Shown here piece after piece: positions 1 through 8,570 of a stretch of 64,000 bases of DNA. Each line of letters begins with the position of its first letter. Positions within the stretch are counted from its first letter, which is position 1. Location: assembly GCF_004354045.1 (NCBI RefSeq), contig NZ_SMRT01000015.1:62001-126000 (forward strand). The letters are read 5' to 3'. This stretch comes from Paenibacillus piri (lineage in GTDB: Bacteria; Bacillota; Bacilli; Paenibacillales; NBRC-103111). The notes under the pieces are model-generated. The model was not told the DNA's origin, did not search any database, and was given only the letters and a program-made list of their open reading frames with translations. Both the position numbers and the translations under genes were made by a program.

Positions 1-295
1 CTCTCCCAGCCATGGTAGAAGTATTGACAGATTCCTCGTTCCATTTTCATCATCTGTGGTGCGGCGCTTGCGCTGCATGTACGGCTAACGGGTACGATAT
101 TTTAGCAATTTATACGAAGAGCAATGACAGATTGGTACAGTAATAATTATTAAAATTGGATCTTATACTGGTCCACTCTTTTGCTTATTATTTGTTTAAA
201 CAAAAAAGATCAATATTTGACGAACAGAAAAACATTTAGCCAGGTTTTATAGGAAATAATATAAGTGTAGCCAGATATGCAATAAAATGGGCTTT

Positions 296-410
296 ATAAG
301 AAAACCTCTATCGAGGCATTTCCAAGATGAGCGACCGCAATTTAAATGTAGGTTTTCTTGCAATGATAGAAAGCTTCAGCTCCGCTGAAAACTTATACTT
401 TCATCATTAT
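296..410 (-). repeat. R3 structured repeat, copy 1
   Basis: The reverse complement of this 115-bp segment matches 20764-20879 almost base for base. Read on the minus strand it has a first hairpin whose arms (ATGATGAAAG and CTTTCTATCAT) enclose the conserved core GTTTTCAGCGGAGCTGAA. A second long hairpin follows, bounded by AAGAAAACCT and AGGTTTTCTT. The first-hairpin arms differ from those of copy 2 but remain complementary, so the pairing is conserved while the sequence is not. It directly abuts the tnpA fragment, so it may be a transposon end or an independent structured RNA. The rest of 1-421 shows no gene I can support. Confidence 0.75.
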
Positions 411-421
411 AAAAAAGAGAT

Positions 422-574
422 GGCGCTTTTTTAACCTATGCGGCAAGAAGTCGTTCAGAAAAATCTCTATGGAAAGAATATTTCTGGTCGAGAAGTTTCT
501 GTCCGCTAACAACAGGCGGTGCGCCGATGGAAGTGGTCAGACGTTATATCGAAAGTCAAGGTGAGAAGATATGA
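422..574 (+). pseudogene. tnpA: IS200/IS605-family TnpA (Y1 transposase), C-terminal fragment
   Basis: This frame has no usable start. It reads ...SEKSLWKEYFWSRSF..., then PMEVVRRYIESQGEK and a stop. That is the C-terminal pattern of the single-strand HUH transposase TnpA of IS200/IS605 elements (an FWS..F segment, then a helix ending in YIE.Q). The HUH motif and catalytic tyrosine region are missing, so it is inactive. The stop overlaps the ATG of the tnpB fragment by 4 bp, as in intact elements. The fragment starts where repeat R3 ends, which suggests recombination or insertion at that junction. Confidence 0.7.
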
Positions 575-924
575 AACAGCTCTCCAAGCAGATAGCCAAT
601 GCCTGTACAGCGGTTGCCATTGAAGACTTAAATATGCGGGGGATGGCACAGGGACTTAAACTGGCAAAATCCACGAATGACAATGGATTCGGTATGCTGA
701 AAACGTTCCTGTCGTACAAACTAGCCGAACAAGGAAAGTCATTAGTCGTCATTGATAGATGGTTTCCATCCAGTAAACTTTGTCGCTTTTGTAAAACAGT
801 CCAAAGCGAACTGGCATTGTCAGCCAGGGTTTGGAACTGTTCTTGCGGTGCTGTGTTGGATCGAGATATCAATGCTGCGATCAATATCAAAAATGAAGGT
901 TGCCGAATGCTTGGTGTAGCTTAG
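571..924 (+). pseudogene. tnpB: TnpB (IS605 OrfB) C-terminal fragment
   Basis: The 117 residues match the C-terminal third of TnpB, the RNA-guided nuclease ancestral to Cas12. Present are the RuvC-II region (AIEDLNMRGM), the segment running into WFPSSKLCRFC, a zinc ribbon (CRFC then CSCG) and the RuvC-III segment DRDINAAINI. Intact TnpB proteins are about 370-400 residues. The N-terminal domain and RuvC-I aspartate are absent, so no nuclease activity is expected. An internal deletion between the tnpA and tnpB remnants is the simplest explanation. No right end or omega-RNA scaffold could be assigned. Confidence 0.8.
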
Positions 925-977
925 TCATTATGCTGAAAACACTTTTGAATTTTTAATGTTTGAGAGGAGAAAATCAT

Positions 978-1595
978 ATGTATATACCTACACATTTTAA
1001 AATTACGGATATATCAACTGCCTACAAGATTATAAGAGAAAATAGTTTTGCTACTTTGTTTTCTCAACATGATGGGACACCATATGCTACCCATTTGCCT
1101 TTAATTCTCGATACAAATCATATGTACCTATACGGGCATTTTGCTCGTCCAAATCCTCAATGGAATGATATTAGGAATCAAACTGTGTTAGCAGTATTTC
1201 ATGGTCCTCATTGTTATATCTCTCCTTCTTGGTATGAGACGAATAAGGCAGTTCCAACATGGAACTATGTGACCGTTCACGTATACGGGGAAGTCGAACT
1301 TATAGATGACGAAAATGAGTTAATGGTTTCATTAAATGATATGGTATCGAAGTACGAAACCCCTAATAGTTCCTACAGGTTGCAGGATGTAGACCCCGAC
1401 TTTCTAAGTGGTATGAATAAAGGAGTTCAAGGCTTTAAAATGAAAATTAACAGAATAGAAGGGAAAGCAAAGTTAAGCCAAAATCATTCAATACAACGAC
1501 AGGAATTGATTATTCAACAGCTAGAGAAGATCAAAAATACAGACGAGCAAAAAATCTCCACTCTCATGAAACAAAATCTTGGGTCATTCAGCTAA
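978..1595 (+). CDS. paiB: PaiB-family FMN-binding protein
   Basis: The protein is 205 aa, close to Bacillus PaiB (about 207 aa). It has the family blocks near the N-terminus (MYIPTHFKITD, TPYATHLPL), GHFARPNPQW, GPHCYISPSWY, VPTWNYVTVH and a C-terminal GVQGFKMKI..KAKLSQN. PaiB proteins have a split-barrel flavin fold; in B. subtilis paiB acts with paiA as a negative effector of sporulation and protease genes. The ATG at 978 follows GAGAGGAGA at 962-970, which is better than the in-frame start 18 bp upstream. No paiA is adjacent. The gene is markedly AT-rich compared with the genes to its right, so it may be part of an acquired left-edge segment. Confidence 0.88.
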   Translation: MYIPTHFKITDISTAYKIIRENSFATLFSQHDGTPYATHLPLILDTNHMYLYGHFARPNPQWNDIRNQTVLAVFHGPHCYISPSWYETNKAVPTWNYVTVHVYGEVELIDDENELMVSLNDMVSKYETPNSSYRLQDVDPDFLSGMNKGVQGFKMKINRIEGKAKLSQNHSIQRQELIIQQLEKIKNTDEQKISTLMKQNLGSFS

Positions 1596-1714
1596 TTAAT
1601 TTGCCCTCGCGGGGCAGGAGGATCATCTTACGTTTAGTCTTTGGTCATATTTTTCCTTCAGACGCTTTGTATATCCTGGTTTCGAAAGCTTCCCCAAAAA
1701 AGTTTAAAGAATCA

Positions 1715-1741
1715 TGTCACAGATCCGCTATATCCTCCATC
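1715..1741 (+). promoter_or_regulatory. candidate ECF41-type promoter
   Basis: TGTCACA at 1715-1721 is followed after exactly 16 bases by CATC at 1738-1741. The published ECF41 consensus, as I recall it, is TGTCACA-N16-CGTC, so this differs by one base. It lies 41 bp upstream of the FAD oxidoreductase gene, and an ECF41 sigma factor is encoded next in the same direction. Autoregulation of the pair is the natural inference. Confidence 0.65.
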
Positions 1742-1782
1742 TTAGTTTATGAAAGACTAAACAGCGAAGGAAGGTATGGAGG

Positions 1783-3081
1783 ATGAAACAGTTTGATGCG
1801 GCAATCGTTGGTGGAGGCATTGCGGGTTTGGTGGCAGCGATTGATTTGGCCCAGGCAGGTAAGTCTGTTGTCCTTTTCGAGAGGGCCAGAGAGCTTGGCG
1901 GTCGGGCAATATCTGTCAAGAAAAACGGGGCTATCTTCGATCTTGGCTCGCATGCAATAATCAAGGGAGGGGCATTGCATGAAATCTTTCAAGATTTAGG
2001 TATAAGAATGGAAGGAGGATCTCCCGGAACTAACGTATCGTTTCTATGGAACAATAAGGTAACCCATATGTTTAAGTTTTTACTCTCTCAAAACCTGAGC
2101 TGGTCAGGTAAGATGGAGTTTATAAAGTTTTTTAAAACGTTGACAAAATTCGATGTCGATTCAGTGCCGGCAATCAGTCTGCGGAGTTGGGTTGAACAAA
2201 AATTTAGCGATCCGATGACTCGTCATATCATTTATGCAATGTTAAGGACAAATTCGTACGCACAAGCCATAGATCACCAATTGGCTGGCCCCGCCCTACG
2301 TTCTATAGCACGCACGACCCAAAAGAATAGCATTATCTATATTCAAGACGGCTGGCAAACTTTAGTTGATCAGCTTTACGACAAAGCAGTTCGGTCAGGC
2401 GTCTCCATGATCACAGGAAAAAACGTAACGGAAATCGAGCATGATGGGATCGTTCGTAAAATAAAGTTTGCTGACGGCCAGGAGATGGACGTCACGCATG
2501 TGATTTCCGCCACCCCACCTGCAGTAACCTCACGGCTCTTGGGAGATGCGGCTTGCAATTCGGTTTTACGCTGGAAGGAACAAGCTCGTGTCATTGGGGC
2601 GGCAAGTTTGACTCTTTCTTTGAAGCGGCTTTCAGCACCAGATCATTTTGCCGTTTTGGGTCTTGATCAACCCGTGTACTTCATTAATCAATCGAAATTT
2701 ACTCGACTTAGTGAAGATGGCACTTCGGTGGTGAACATTACGAAAAGTAATGGCACTGGCGGAACGGATGCAAAAGCTGACGAACGATTCCTCGAACGGA
2801 CGCTGGACTTGATCCAACCGGGCTGGCGGAAGGAAGTCGTCGCCAGGCAGTACCTCCCCAATATTGCGGTAGCCTACGACTTTATGAACTTAGGCAGGGA
2901 AGATCGATTTCCGGGCCCAGCCGTACCCGAAATTGCAGGGCTTTACGTGGCGGGAGAGTGGGCCACCCATGGAGAAAATTTGGCAGATGCTGCGGCGGCA
3001 AGCGGAAGACGTGCGGCGCGGCGCGTGTTAAAGGATATGGAGGCAGTCCGTAAGTCTGGGCGGGAAACCATTGTGGTGTGA
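1783..3081 (+). CDS. FAD-dependent amine oxidase / phytoene desaturase-like oxidoreductase
   Basis: The protein is 432 aa. An N-terminal dinucleotide-binding motif is visible (AIVGGGIAGLVAAIDLA), followed by an acidic residue in VLFERA and the GGRA.S motif of the flavin-containing amine oxidase/NAD(P)-binding Rossmann superfamily. Near the C-terminus GLYVAGEWATHGENLADAA is the second FAD-contact motif. The substrate cannot be told from sequence; protoporphyrinogen oxidase- and carotenoid desaturase-like enzymes share this layout. AAGGAAGG at 1767-1774 is a good ribosome site for the ATG at 1783. The ECF41 sigma gene starts 18 bp downstream, and oxidoreductases are typical partners of ECF41 factors, so this is probably its main target. 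Confidence 0.8.
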   Translation: MKQFDAAIVGGGIAGLVAAIDLAQAGKSVVLFERARELGGRAISVKKNGAIFDLGSHAIIKGGALHEIFQDLGIRMEGGSPGTNVSFLWNNKVTHMFKFLLSQNLSWSGKMEFIKFFKTLTKFDVDSVPAISLRSWVEQKFSDPMTRHIIYAMLRTNSYAQAIDHQLAGPALRSIARTTQKNSIIYIQDGWQTLVDQLYDKAVRSGVSMITGKNVTEIEHDGIVRKIKFADGQEMDVTHVISATPPAVTSRLLGDAACNSVLRWKEQARVIGAASLTLSLKRLSAPDHFAVLGLDQPVYFINQSKFTRLSEDGTSVVNITKSNGTGGTDAKADERFLERTLDLIQPGWRKEVVARQYLPNIAVAYDFMNLGREDRFPGPAVPEIAGLYVAGEWATHGENLADAAAASGRRAARRVLKDMEAVRKSGRETIVV

Positions 3082-3099
3082 GTAACAGGAAGAAAGCGG

Positions 3100-4041
3100 G
3101 TGTCTGTCATCTTGGAAAACATCGAAACAGAACAATTATATACCGAGTACAAACCGCTATTGTTCTCCCTTGCTTACCGTATGCTGGGCAGTGTCATGGA
3201 TGCGGAAGATATTGTCCAGGAAGTCTTTTTAACCTTATATAAATCCGGTTCTGACCACATTCAAAATATGAAAGCATACATGTGCAAAATCGTAACGAAC
3301 CGCTGTCTCGAACTGCTTCGTTCTACGAGCAAACAGCGGGAAGTCTACGTCGGGACCTGGCTGCCTGAACCGCTCGTGACAACAGCAAGTGATGAAACGG
3401 ATCCGATGCAATCATACTTGCAGAAGGAATCGGTATCGACCGCTTTCTTGCTGTTGTTGCAGCAATTATCTTATGTGGAGCGAGCCGTATTCTTGCTGCG
3501 CGAGGCGATGCAGTACGATTATGATGAAATTGCCGACATGGTTGGGAAGAGCAGTGCGAACTGCCGGCAAATATTTCATCGAGCTAAACGCAGTCTTAGT
3601 GTAAAGTATGTTCCAGATAAATTGGACCACGTAGATCGGGGGCAAACCGCCAACTTGGTGGAGCAATTTATGTATGCTCTTACTTCAGGTGACGCGGCCC
3701 AAATCATGAAATTCCTATCGACTGACGCGGTACTTTTCACAGACGGGGGCGGCAAAGTAAAGGCACTTGCGCAACCCCTTCATGGGCACATTCGAATTTC
3801 CCACAGTGTATCGAGTTTTTTGAAAAAATGGCCTGGAAGCTTAACTTGCCGTATCGCCATGGTTAATGGCCTGCCTGGAATCGTCGTATATATGGATGAA
3901 AAAACGTGGTCTGTCATTTCATTCAAGGTTCTGGATGGCCGCATCGTTAATCTCTATTTTGTTGCTAACCCGGATAAATTGACACATATCAAAACCTTGG
4001 ATTTGAGTATTGTGGGCTATCCGGAACCTCATGGACCATGA
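3100..4041 (+). CDS. ECF41-group RNA polymerase sigma factor with SnoaL-like C-terminal domain
   Basis: The 313-aa protein combines sigma region 2 (LLFSLAYRMLGSVMDAEDIVQ), sigma region 4 (ERAVFLLREAMQYDYDEIADM) and a fused C-terminal NTF2/SnoaL-like domain. Three ECF41 signature motifs are visible: WLPEP at about residue 87 in the linker, DGGGK at about 215 and NPDKL at about 290. In this group the C-terminal extension replaces an anti-sigma factor and modulates activity. Translation starts at GTG 3100 behind AGGAAGAAAG. It is co-directional with and 18 bp from the FAD oxidoreductase, and no anti-sigma gene follows, as expected. The natural signal is unknown. Confidence 0.92.
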   Translation: MSVILENIETEQLYTEYKPLLFSLAYRMLGSVMDAEDIVQEVFLTLYKSGSDHIQNMKAYMCKIVTNRCLELLRSTSKQREVYVGTWLPEPLVTTASDETDPMQSYLQKESVSTAFLLLLQQLSYVERAVFLLREAMQYDYDEIADMVGKSSANCRQIFHRAKRSLSVKYVPDKLDHVDRGQTANLVEQFMYALTSGDAAQIMKFLSTDAVLFTDGGGKVKALAQPLHGHIRISHSVSSFLKKWPGSLTCRIAMVNGLPGIVVYMDEKTWSVISFKVLDGRIVNLYFVANPDKLTHIKTLDLSIVGYPEPHGP

Positions 4042-4246
4042 AGATAGATCTCACTGTTAGTTGAAGTCCCTCGATATGATTCGGTTTTCCTTACTCAAAG
4101 GGCATGCAGGAACAGCGGTGAGGTATGAATCACCCAATTTGTTTCATATCCTGCACGTCTCCATGTTGCTCCGTCATACAAAGAAACTTTTCACTTACCA
4201 AATTCGTCCTATGTTTATCGGTAAATAAACGAGGAGGAATTTTTCA

Positions 4247-5071
4247 ATGTTATTTTCAAAACGGTTCAAATTCATAACGGCCGCAGCTGTACTCTTGGGC
4301 GGAATCGCGGCCATGTCGACAGCGAACGCCGTAACTTCGCTCAAATTATTCGTTAACGGTAAGGAGCTGGTCATGGCGGTGCCTGCCGAAATGAAAGACG
4401 GGACCGCAACAGCGCCCATCAGGGCGGTCGCGGAAGCGCTTGGTGCCAGCGTACGCTGGGATGCGAAAGGCAACAGCGTATCCATTGAGTCGAAATCGCC
4501 GGTCAGCAAAGAGCAGGTGGCGGGATGGATTACGGCACAAGGCAAGGAGAACAATTATTACTTGGATGGTCTTGCGTATCAGCTTGTCGATTTGGATGGT
4601 GATAACGAGCTCGAAGTCGTGGCTGCGATTGACGGGGCGGTGCATTTGGGCAACTTTTTCATTTTCCGTAAGGAACTAGACGGCAGCTACAGGCTGATTC
4701 AAGAGAAGCGCTGGAAAGTCGAAAATGTGAAGCCGAACGATCCCATCGATTTTTCAGGAAAAAAAATGTTTGAAACGATAGAGCATACGGGCGGCACCGG
4801 GCTTGCCGTTGACATCGCTCACCTGTGGTATCTGGAAAACGGAAGCATGGTAGAAGCATGGACGGGCACGCTAAAGGAAATGAATGCCATGCAAAGGGAC
4901 AATTATTATTTGACCGTAGGGGGATATCGGCTCGCGGAAGAGACCGGTTCGCTTTACGCCTGGGAATCAAAGTACAAGTTGGATATTGAAGGCAACAGAA
5001 CGACAGGAGAACCGGTCACCGCTGTAAAAAGCTTTACATTCGACGGAACCGGGTTTGTCGAGGTCGAATAA
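4247..5071 (+). CDS. exported protein with copper amine oxidase-N (stalk) domain
   Basis: The 274-aa protein begins with a basic signal peptide (MLFSKRFKF, hydrophobic core, probable cleavage after STANA). At about residues 28-80 comes a copper amine oxidase-N type domain, recognised by LKLFVNGKELV, TAPIRAVAEALGASVRWD and SVSIE. That module is common in Paenibacillus secreted proteins and probably serves as a wall or surface-binding stalk, not an oxidase. The remaining roughly 180 residues include LVDLDGDNELEVVAAIDG, which resembles a calcium-binding FG-GAP-like turn. GAGGAGG precedes the ATG. It appears to be a single-gene unit; the exact role is unknown. Confidence 0.75.
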   Translation: MLFSKRFKFITAAAVLLGGIAAMSTANAVTSLKLFVNGKELVMAVPAEMKDGTATAPIRAVAEALGASVRWDAKGNSVSIESKSPVSKEQVAGWITAQGKENNYYLDGLAYQLVDLDGDNELEVVAAIDGAVHLGNFFIFRKELDGSYRLIQEKRWKVENVKPNDPIDFSGKKMFETIEHTGGTGLAVDIAHLWYLENGSMVEAWTGTLKEMNAMQRDNYYLTVGGYRLAEETGSLYAWESKYKLDIEGNRTTGEPVTAVKSFTFDGTGFVEVE

Positions 5072-5152
5072 TTGTATTTAATTCACATGAATCGGATAAC
5101 AGCTGTGCCGCTGCGGCGAGCTGGCATCCAAACGATTTTGCAGGAAGCCTTG

Positions 5153-5728
5153 CTACGCCAAAAGAGAACGATTGCTTTGGGATTCTAAATAATCAATATG
5201 TTTTTTTACTTCAATCCAGTTTGAAGCGCGATACACCAAGTCATTAGTAACGGACAAATTATATGGCTGTTCATATAAAATTACAGGTCTATTTGCAAGA
5301 GCAAACTCCTCGGCGTAGTGAGGACCGTCATCTATCAGCACATCTACATTTAAGTTTATGCATTCTTGGAGCTTGTTTTCAATAAGTGAAATATTGTGAT
5401 AATTAATATTGTAAAGTTTAAGCCATTCAACGGTAACATCGCGGAAAAGCAATGGCCGGGCAGTAATAATTGATATTCGATGATGGTTATATAGCTGCTG
5501 TAATATTTCGACCGCCATCGGTAGAGGTGATGAGTTCCAATGAATATCATGCCCATATTTATGATAAACGGCAGCTCGTTCTGTTTCATCCCACCCATAC
5601 AAACGGTATAAATAAAAATCATTCACATCGTCAGGTGTAAGCGATAATCCGGACACTTTATTATAATATTGCAAATGAGTGGAAGTGGCATCAAGAACGG
5701 TGTTGTCTAAATCTACTCCGATATGCAA
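5153..5728 (-). CDS. HAD-superfamily 5'(3')-deoxyribonucleotidase-like protein (YqfW type)
   Basis: The protein is 191 aa. HAD motif I is GVDLDNTVLDAT at residues 3-14, motif II is ISIITARP, and a motif-IV-like acidic pair occurs in VLIDDGPHY. The layout matches the NT5C/YqfW family of small cytosolic nucleotidases. The start is a TTG (RC of 5726-5728) with GGGAG about 10 bases upstream, and no better ATG exists. It is isolated: the neighbour to the left converges on it. The gene is somewhat AT-richer than the DUF2306 gene upstream of it. Substrate preference is not predictable. Confidence 0.75.
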   Translation of the reverse strand: MHIGVDLDNTVLDATSTHLQYYNKVSGLSLTPDDVNDFYLYRLYGWDETERAAVYHKYGHDIHWNSSPLPMAVEILQQLYNHHRISIITARPLLFRDVTVEWLKLYNINYHNISLIENKLQECINLNVDVLIDDGPHYAEEFALANRPVILYEQPYNLSVTNDLVYRASNWIEVKKHIDYLESQSNRSLLA

Positions 5729-5797
5729 CAGCTATCAGCTCCCAGTAAAAATCAGTACCTTTTCCGTAAACCCATTATACCATATGTTGGATTCGGT

Positions 5798-6439
5798 TTA
5801 CCCGGACAATCGACCGCTGCGTTCGCGGCGGAGACGAATCCACGCTTCGATGAAGAGCAAATTCGGAATCCAGGATAGCCAGGCGACAACTTGGTAAGCT
5901 TGAACAAAGCTGCCCTGATAAATGACAAGCAGCACGGGCAGCCACAGCCTCAGCGTGACAGCCGCGAACGTAAGCGCATAGCTGCGCAGCATCCATTCCT
6001 TGTGGGCATGGGCATGATCGCCTGCAATTTTGAATACGCCGATCCACGTGGCGCCAACCCAAAGCACGTCCAGCAGCAGGAAACCAAGCCCTGAAACCCA
6101 CCCGCCCGTCGCATACAGGGACAAATAAAGATTGACGAGCCCGCTGACGGTAACCGACCCGACATAGATGTAGCCAAGCAATCGATGGCGACGCAGCCGC
6201 CTGGTGCTTCTCGGTTTCAAAAACAGCTGGAACGGACCGATTGCGAGCGCCAATACAGCCGTTGTGATATGGGTATAAAGGACATAGACCCACGGCTCCA
6301 GACGGAAATCCGGATTCCTCAGCTTGATCGAAACGAGCCCGGCTTTGCGGGGGTCGAACAAGCCGTACTGAATCACTGCGTAAGCGCTTATCGCTAAGGC
6401 CAATACAAGAACGAGCGCTCTTATCGTGCTCTTGCCCAT
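5798..6439 (-). CDS. DUF2306 family integral membrane protein
   Basis: The 213-aa protein has about six hydrophobic segments, starting with ALVLVLALAISAYAVIQYG and including YTHITTAVLALAIGPFQLF. Conserved family features are the early periplasmic-side YTH, the LRRHRLLGYIYV motif after the second helix, and HKEWMLRSYALTFAAVTLRLW. DUF2306 proteins are related to YozB-like membrane proteins, possibly heme- or cytochrome-linked through conserved histidines, but have no established function. GAGGAGGGA lies 7 bases before the ATG at 6439. It appears monocistronic. Confidence 0.78.
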   Translation of the reverse strand: MGKSTIRALVLVLALAISAYAVIQYGLFDPRKAGLVSIKLRNPDFRLEPWVYVLYTHITTAVLALAIGPFQLFLKPRSTRRLRRHRLLGYIYVGSVTVSGLVNLYLSLYATGGWVSGLGFLLLDVLWVGATWIGVFKIAGDHAHAHKEWMLRSYALTFAAVTLRLWLPVLLVIYQGSFVQAYQVVAWLSWIPNLLFIEAWIRLRRERSGRLSG

Positions 6440-6564
6440 CGATGGTCCCTCCTCATTGTTTTTCTTATTAAGACGATATATGGGCTTTGCATCCCTTCAA
6501 AACGGATGGAGGGACGCTAATAAATATAAACCGCTTTCGCGGCAGCGTATGGCCTGAGCCGAAC

Positions 6565-6604
6565 AAAAAAAACGGCAGCCCGGACCGTTTCGGTTCAGGC
6601 TGCA
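6565..6604 (-). terminator. rho-independent terminator of the PhyH gene
   Basis: On the minus strand GCAGCC and GGCTGC arms, extended by a GGTT/GACC inner pairing, are followed by a run of eight T. It lies about 40 bp after the stop codon of the dioxygenase gene. Confidence 0.85.
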
Positions 6605-6644
6605 GATATGAACGTAATAATGTTGGTCGAACAGGCAAAGGTTG

Positions 6645-7520
6645 CTAGCACTCCGCGCCGGTCATTTCGTTAGTGAACAGCTTCTTGTACTCCTGCGGCG
6701 TCAGCTTCCTCGCCGATTCGGGAGCGTAGTGGATTTGCAGCGCGCGGCGGCGCTTTGTCGATAAATTCGGCGGCGTCCCGTGATGCAGCAGGCCGGAGAA
6801 GATAAGGGCGCCGCCCGGCTTCAGCGGAACCGCGACATCGCGCTCGACCTGCACGCTCAGGTCGCATAGCTGCCAGTCGCGCACGGCGTAATGCGGGATC
6901 GCGCCGTCCCGGTGCGAGTAGGGGATGACGTGCATGCAGCCGTTATCCAATTCGGCAGGATCCAGGGCGATCCAGATGCCGATCACCGATTTGTCGAAAG
7001 CGAGCGGGCCGTAAGCCATATCCTGATGCCAAGGTTTCTCGGCACCGCCTGTAGGCGGTTTCAGAAGGGCCTGATCCTGCACGACCTTGGCGCCTTCGCC
7101 GAACAGCTTTTCCATTACTCCCATAATGCCGGCCTGATAAGCAATTTGTCTGAGCCGCGGCTCGTGGTCGACGTAATCATGCACCTTGCGGGCGGCCAGC
7201 TCCCGTTCTTCCTCTGTTCGAAGCTCGGATTTCGGCTTTACGTACTGCACCTTCGAGCCTAGCGACCTGTCGAAAAGGATGTCCATCAACGCCTCGATGG
7301 AATCGCTGATTTCCTGCCCGTTCAACACTTCGTCAATAACCAGATAGCCGCGTTCCCAAAATCGCTTGACCTGATGCTCGGTTAATTGTTCGGCCGTCCG
7401 GATGCGGTCCGATTCGACGTTATCGTAGCGGTACAGCGTTTGGGCGATCGTGAGGGCCAACTGCTGCTCTTCCTGATTTTCGTATGAATACAGCGTGCGA
7501 GCGTCTTTATTGTTCTCCAT
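6645..7520 (-). CDS. phytanoyl-CoA dioxygenase (PhyH) family Fe(II)/2-oxoglutarate oxygenase
   Basis: The protein is 291 aa. The iron-binding facial triad is visible as WHQD (His and Asp) in the middle and the distal His in LLHHGTPPN; an Arg in RRRALQIHY is the likely 2-oxoglutarate ligand. Family members hydroxylate small molecules, and in Paenibacillus many sit in sugar or natural-product loci. The start at 7520 is chosen because AAAGGAGG lies 9 bases upstream; a longer reading frame to 7556 lacks a site. The AraC-type regulator directly upstream on the same strand probably controls it. Substrate unknown. Confidence 0.85.
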   Translation of the reverse strand: MENNKDARTLYSYENQEEQQLALTIAQTLYRYDNVESDRIRTAEQLTEHQVKRFWERGYLVIDEVLNGQEISDSIEALMDILFDRSLGSKVQYVKPKSELRTEEERELAARKVHDYVDHEPRLRQIAYQAGIMGVMEKLFGEGAKVVQDQALLKPPTGGAEKPWHQDMAYGPLAFDKSVIGIWIALDPAELDNGCMHVIPYSHRDGAIPHYAVRDWQLCDLSVQVERDVAVPLKPGGALIFSGLLHHGTPPNLSTKRRRALQIHYAPESARKLTPQEYKKLFTNEMTGAEC

Positions 7521-7638
7521 GTTCTGCTTCCTCCTTTGGCTTCCGTCTGATTTCATCTTACCGGATGAAACGGGGCCGCGGAATGAAGGCAGCGTGCGTT
7601 TTTTTATACTTAAGCCGATAAAGGGCTATTATTCGTAT

Positions 7639-8529
7639 CTAATCGGAGCCGGCGGAATGGCCGGAATCGCCGCTTGTGTCGCGGCCGTGGGCGCGCGATG
7701 GCTCCGAGCCCCATTTGTACTTGGACGGCGGCGCGCCGTAGCGCTCCTTGAACTGCTTGCTGAACAAATACACGTTGGCGTAGCCCAGCGCCTCGGCCAC
7801 CTGCGAAACGTTCATCGTCGTTTCCATCAGCAGATGAAGCGCCCGTTCCAACCGCACATCGGTCATATATTGCTTGATCGACGTGCCGGTATGTTTTTTG
7901 AACAGCGTGCTGACATATTCGGCCGACAGCTGCACATGGGCGGCTATTTCCCGGTGGGCGATTCTTCTGCCGGGATGCTCCCGGATATATCCGATAACCC
8001 GCGCGATGACCTGCTTCTGCTTATCGGCCGAGGAGGCATGCTCCTCCCGCTGCCAGCGGTACAAATGAAGCAAAATTTGCATCATGGCCAGCCGATACTC
8101 GACATCGTCCCAGGAGCTTTCCGGTTTCGTGATTTGCAGCAGCCGGTTCAGCATCGTCTCGATAAACAGCGTGTCGCCGACCCGGGTATGTCGATCAGGC
8201 AGCAAAGAACCGTCAAAAAGCTGCCCCGTCCCCGAATCGGTCATCGTAAAATGAATGAAAATAACGGTCAGCCGGTCATGCGGGTCCTGCGTCGCTTCGG
8301 GCCTGTCACCGGGCCGGATGAGAAAGCAGCTACCCTTACGGATCGGGTATGCCGTCCCGTTAATGTTCATCATGCCTTTGCCGGCAACTGCATACCATAA
8401 ATCGTAATCGCGCAGCGGCTGATGCGGGCGCCAGTGCCATGCCGGCTCGCAGCGCGCTTTGCCTGCATTCGGGCTGCGTTCGAAGCGGGCCGTCAGTAGC
8501 GGAAACGGCTCCGCCATAGGCTTGCTCAT
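7639..8529 (-). CDS. AraC family transcriptional regulator with cupin sensor domain
   Basis: The 296-aa protein has an N-terminal AraC-type cupin region (RDYDLWYAVAGKG, GSCFLIRPGD) and two C-terminal helix-turn-helix motifs (IAHREIAAHVQLSAEYVSTL and MNVSQVAEALGYANVYLFSK) ending in the family-typical FSKQFKERYGAPPSKYK. Such regulators bind sugars or related ligands and usually activate adjacent genes. ATG 8529 has AGGAGG 9 bases upstream. The PhyH dioxygenase follows 118 bp downstream in the same direction and is the likely target. An R1 repeat copy with promoter-like content occupies the divergent intergenic region on its other side. Confidence 0.9.
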   Translation of the reverse strand: MSKPMAEPFPLLTARFERSPNAGKARCEPAWHWRPHQPLRDYDLWYAVAGKGMMNINGTAYPIRKGSCFLIRPGDRPEATQDPHDRLTVIFIHFTMTDSGTGQLFDGSLLPDRHTRVGDTLFIETMLNRLLQITKPESSWDDVEYRLAMMQILLHLYRWQREEHASSADKQKQVIARVIGYIREHPGRRIAHREIAAHVQLSAEYVSTLFKKHTGTSIKQYMTDVRLERALHLLMETTMNVSQVAEALGYANVYLFSKQFKERYGAPPSKYKWGSEPSRAHGRDTSGDSGHSAGSD

Positions 8530-8570
8530 CGACAACACCTCCTGATCATGGAGATAAGCTAATGCATCGT

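Noticed and set aside
1601..1786. 61-aa frame between paiB and the FAD oxidoreductase gene
   Set aside because: It overlaps the ECF41-type promoter and has no family resemblance.
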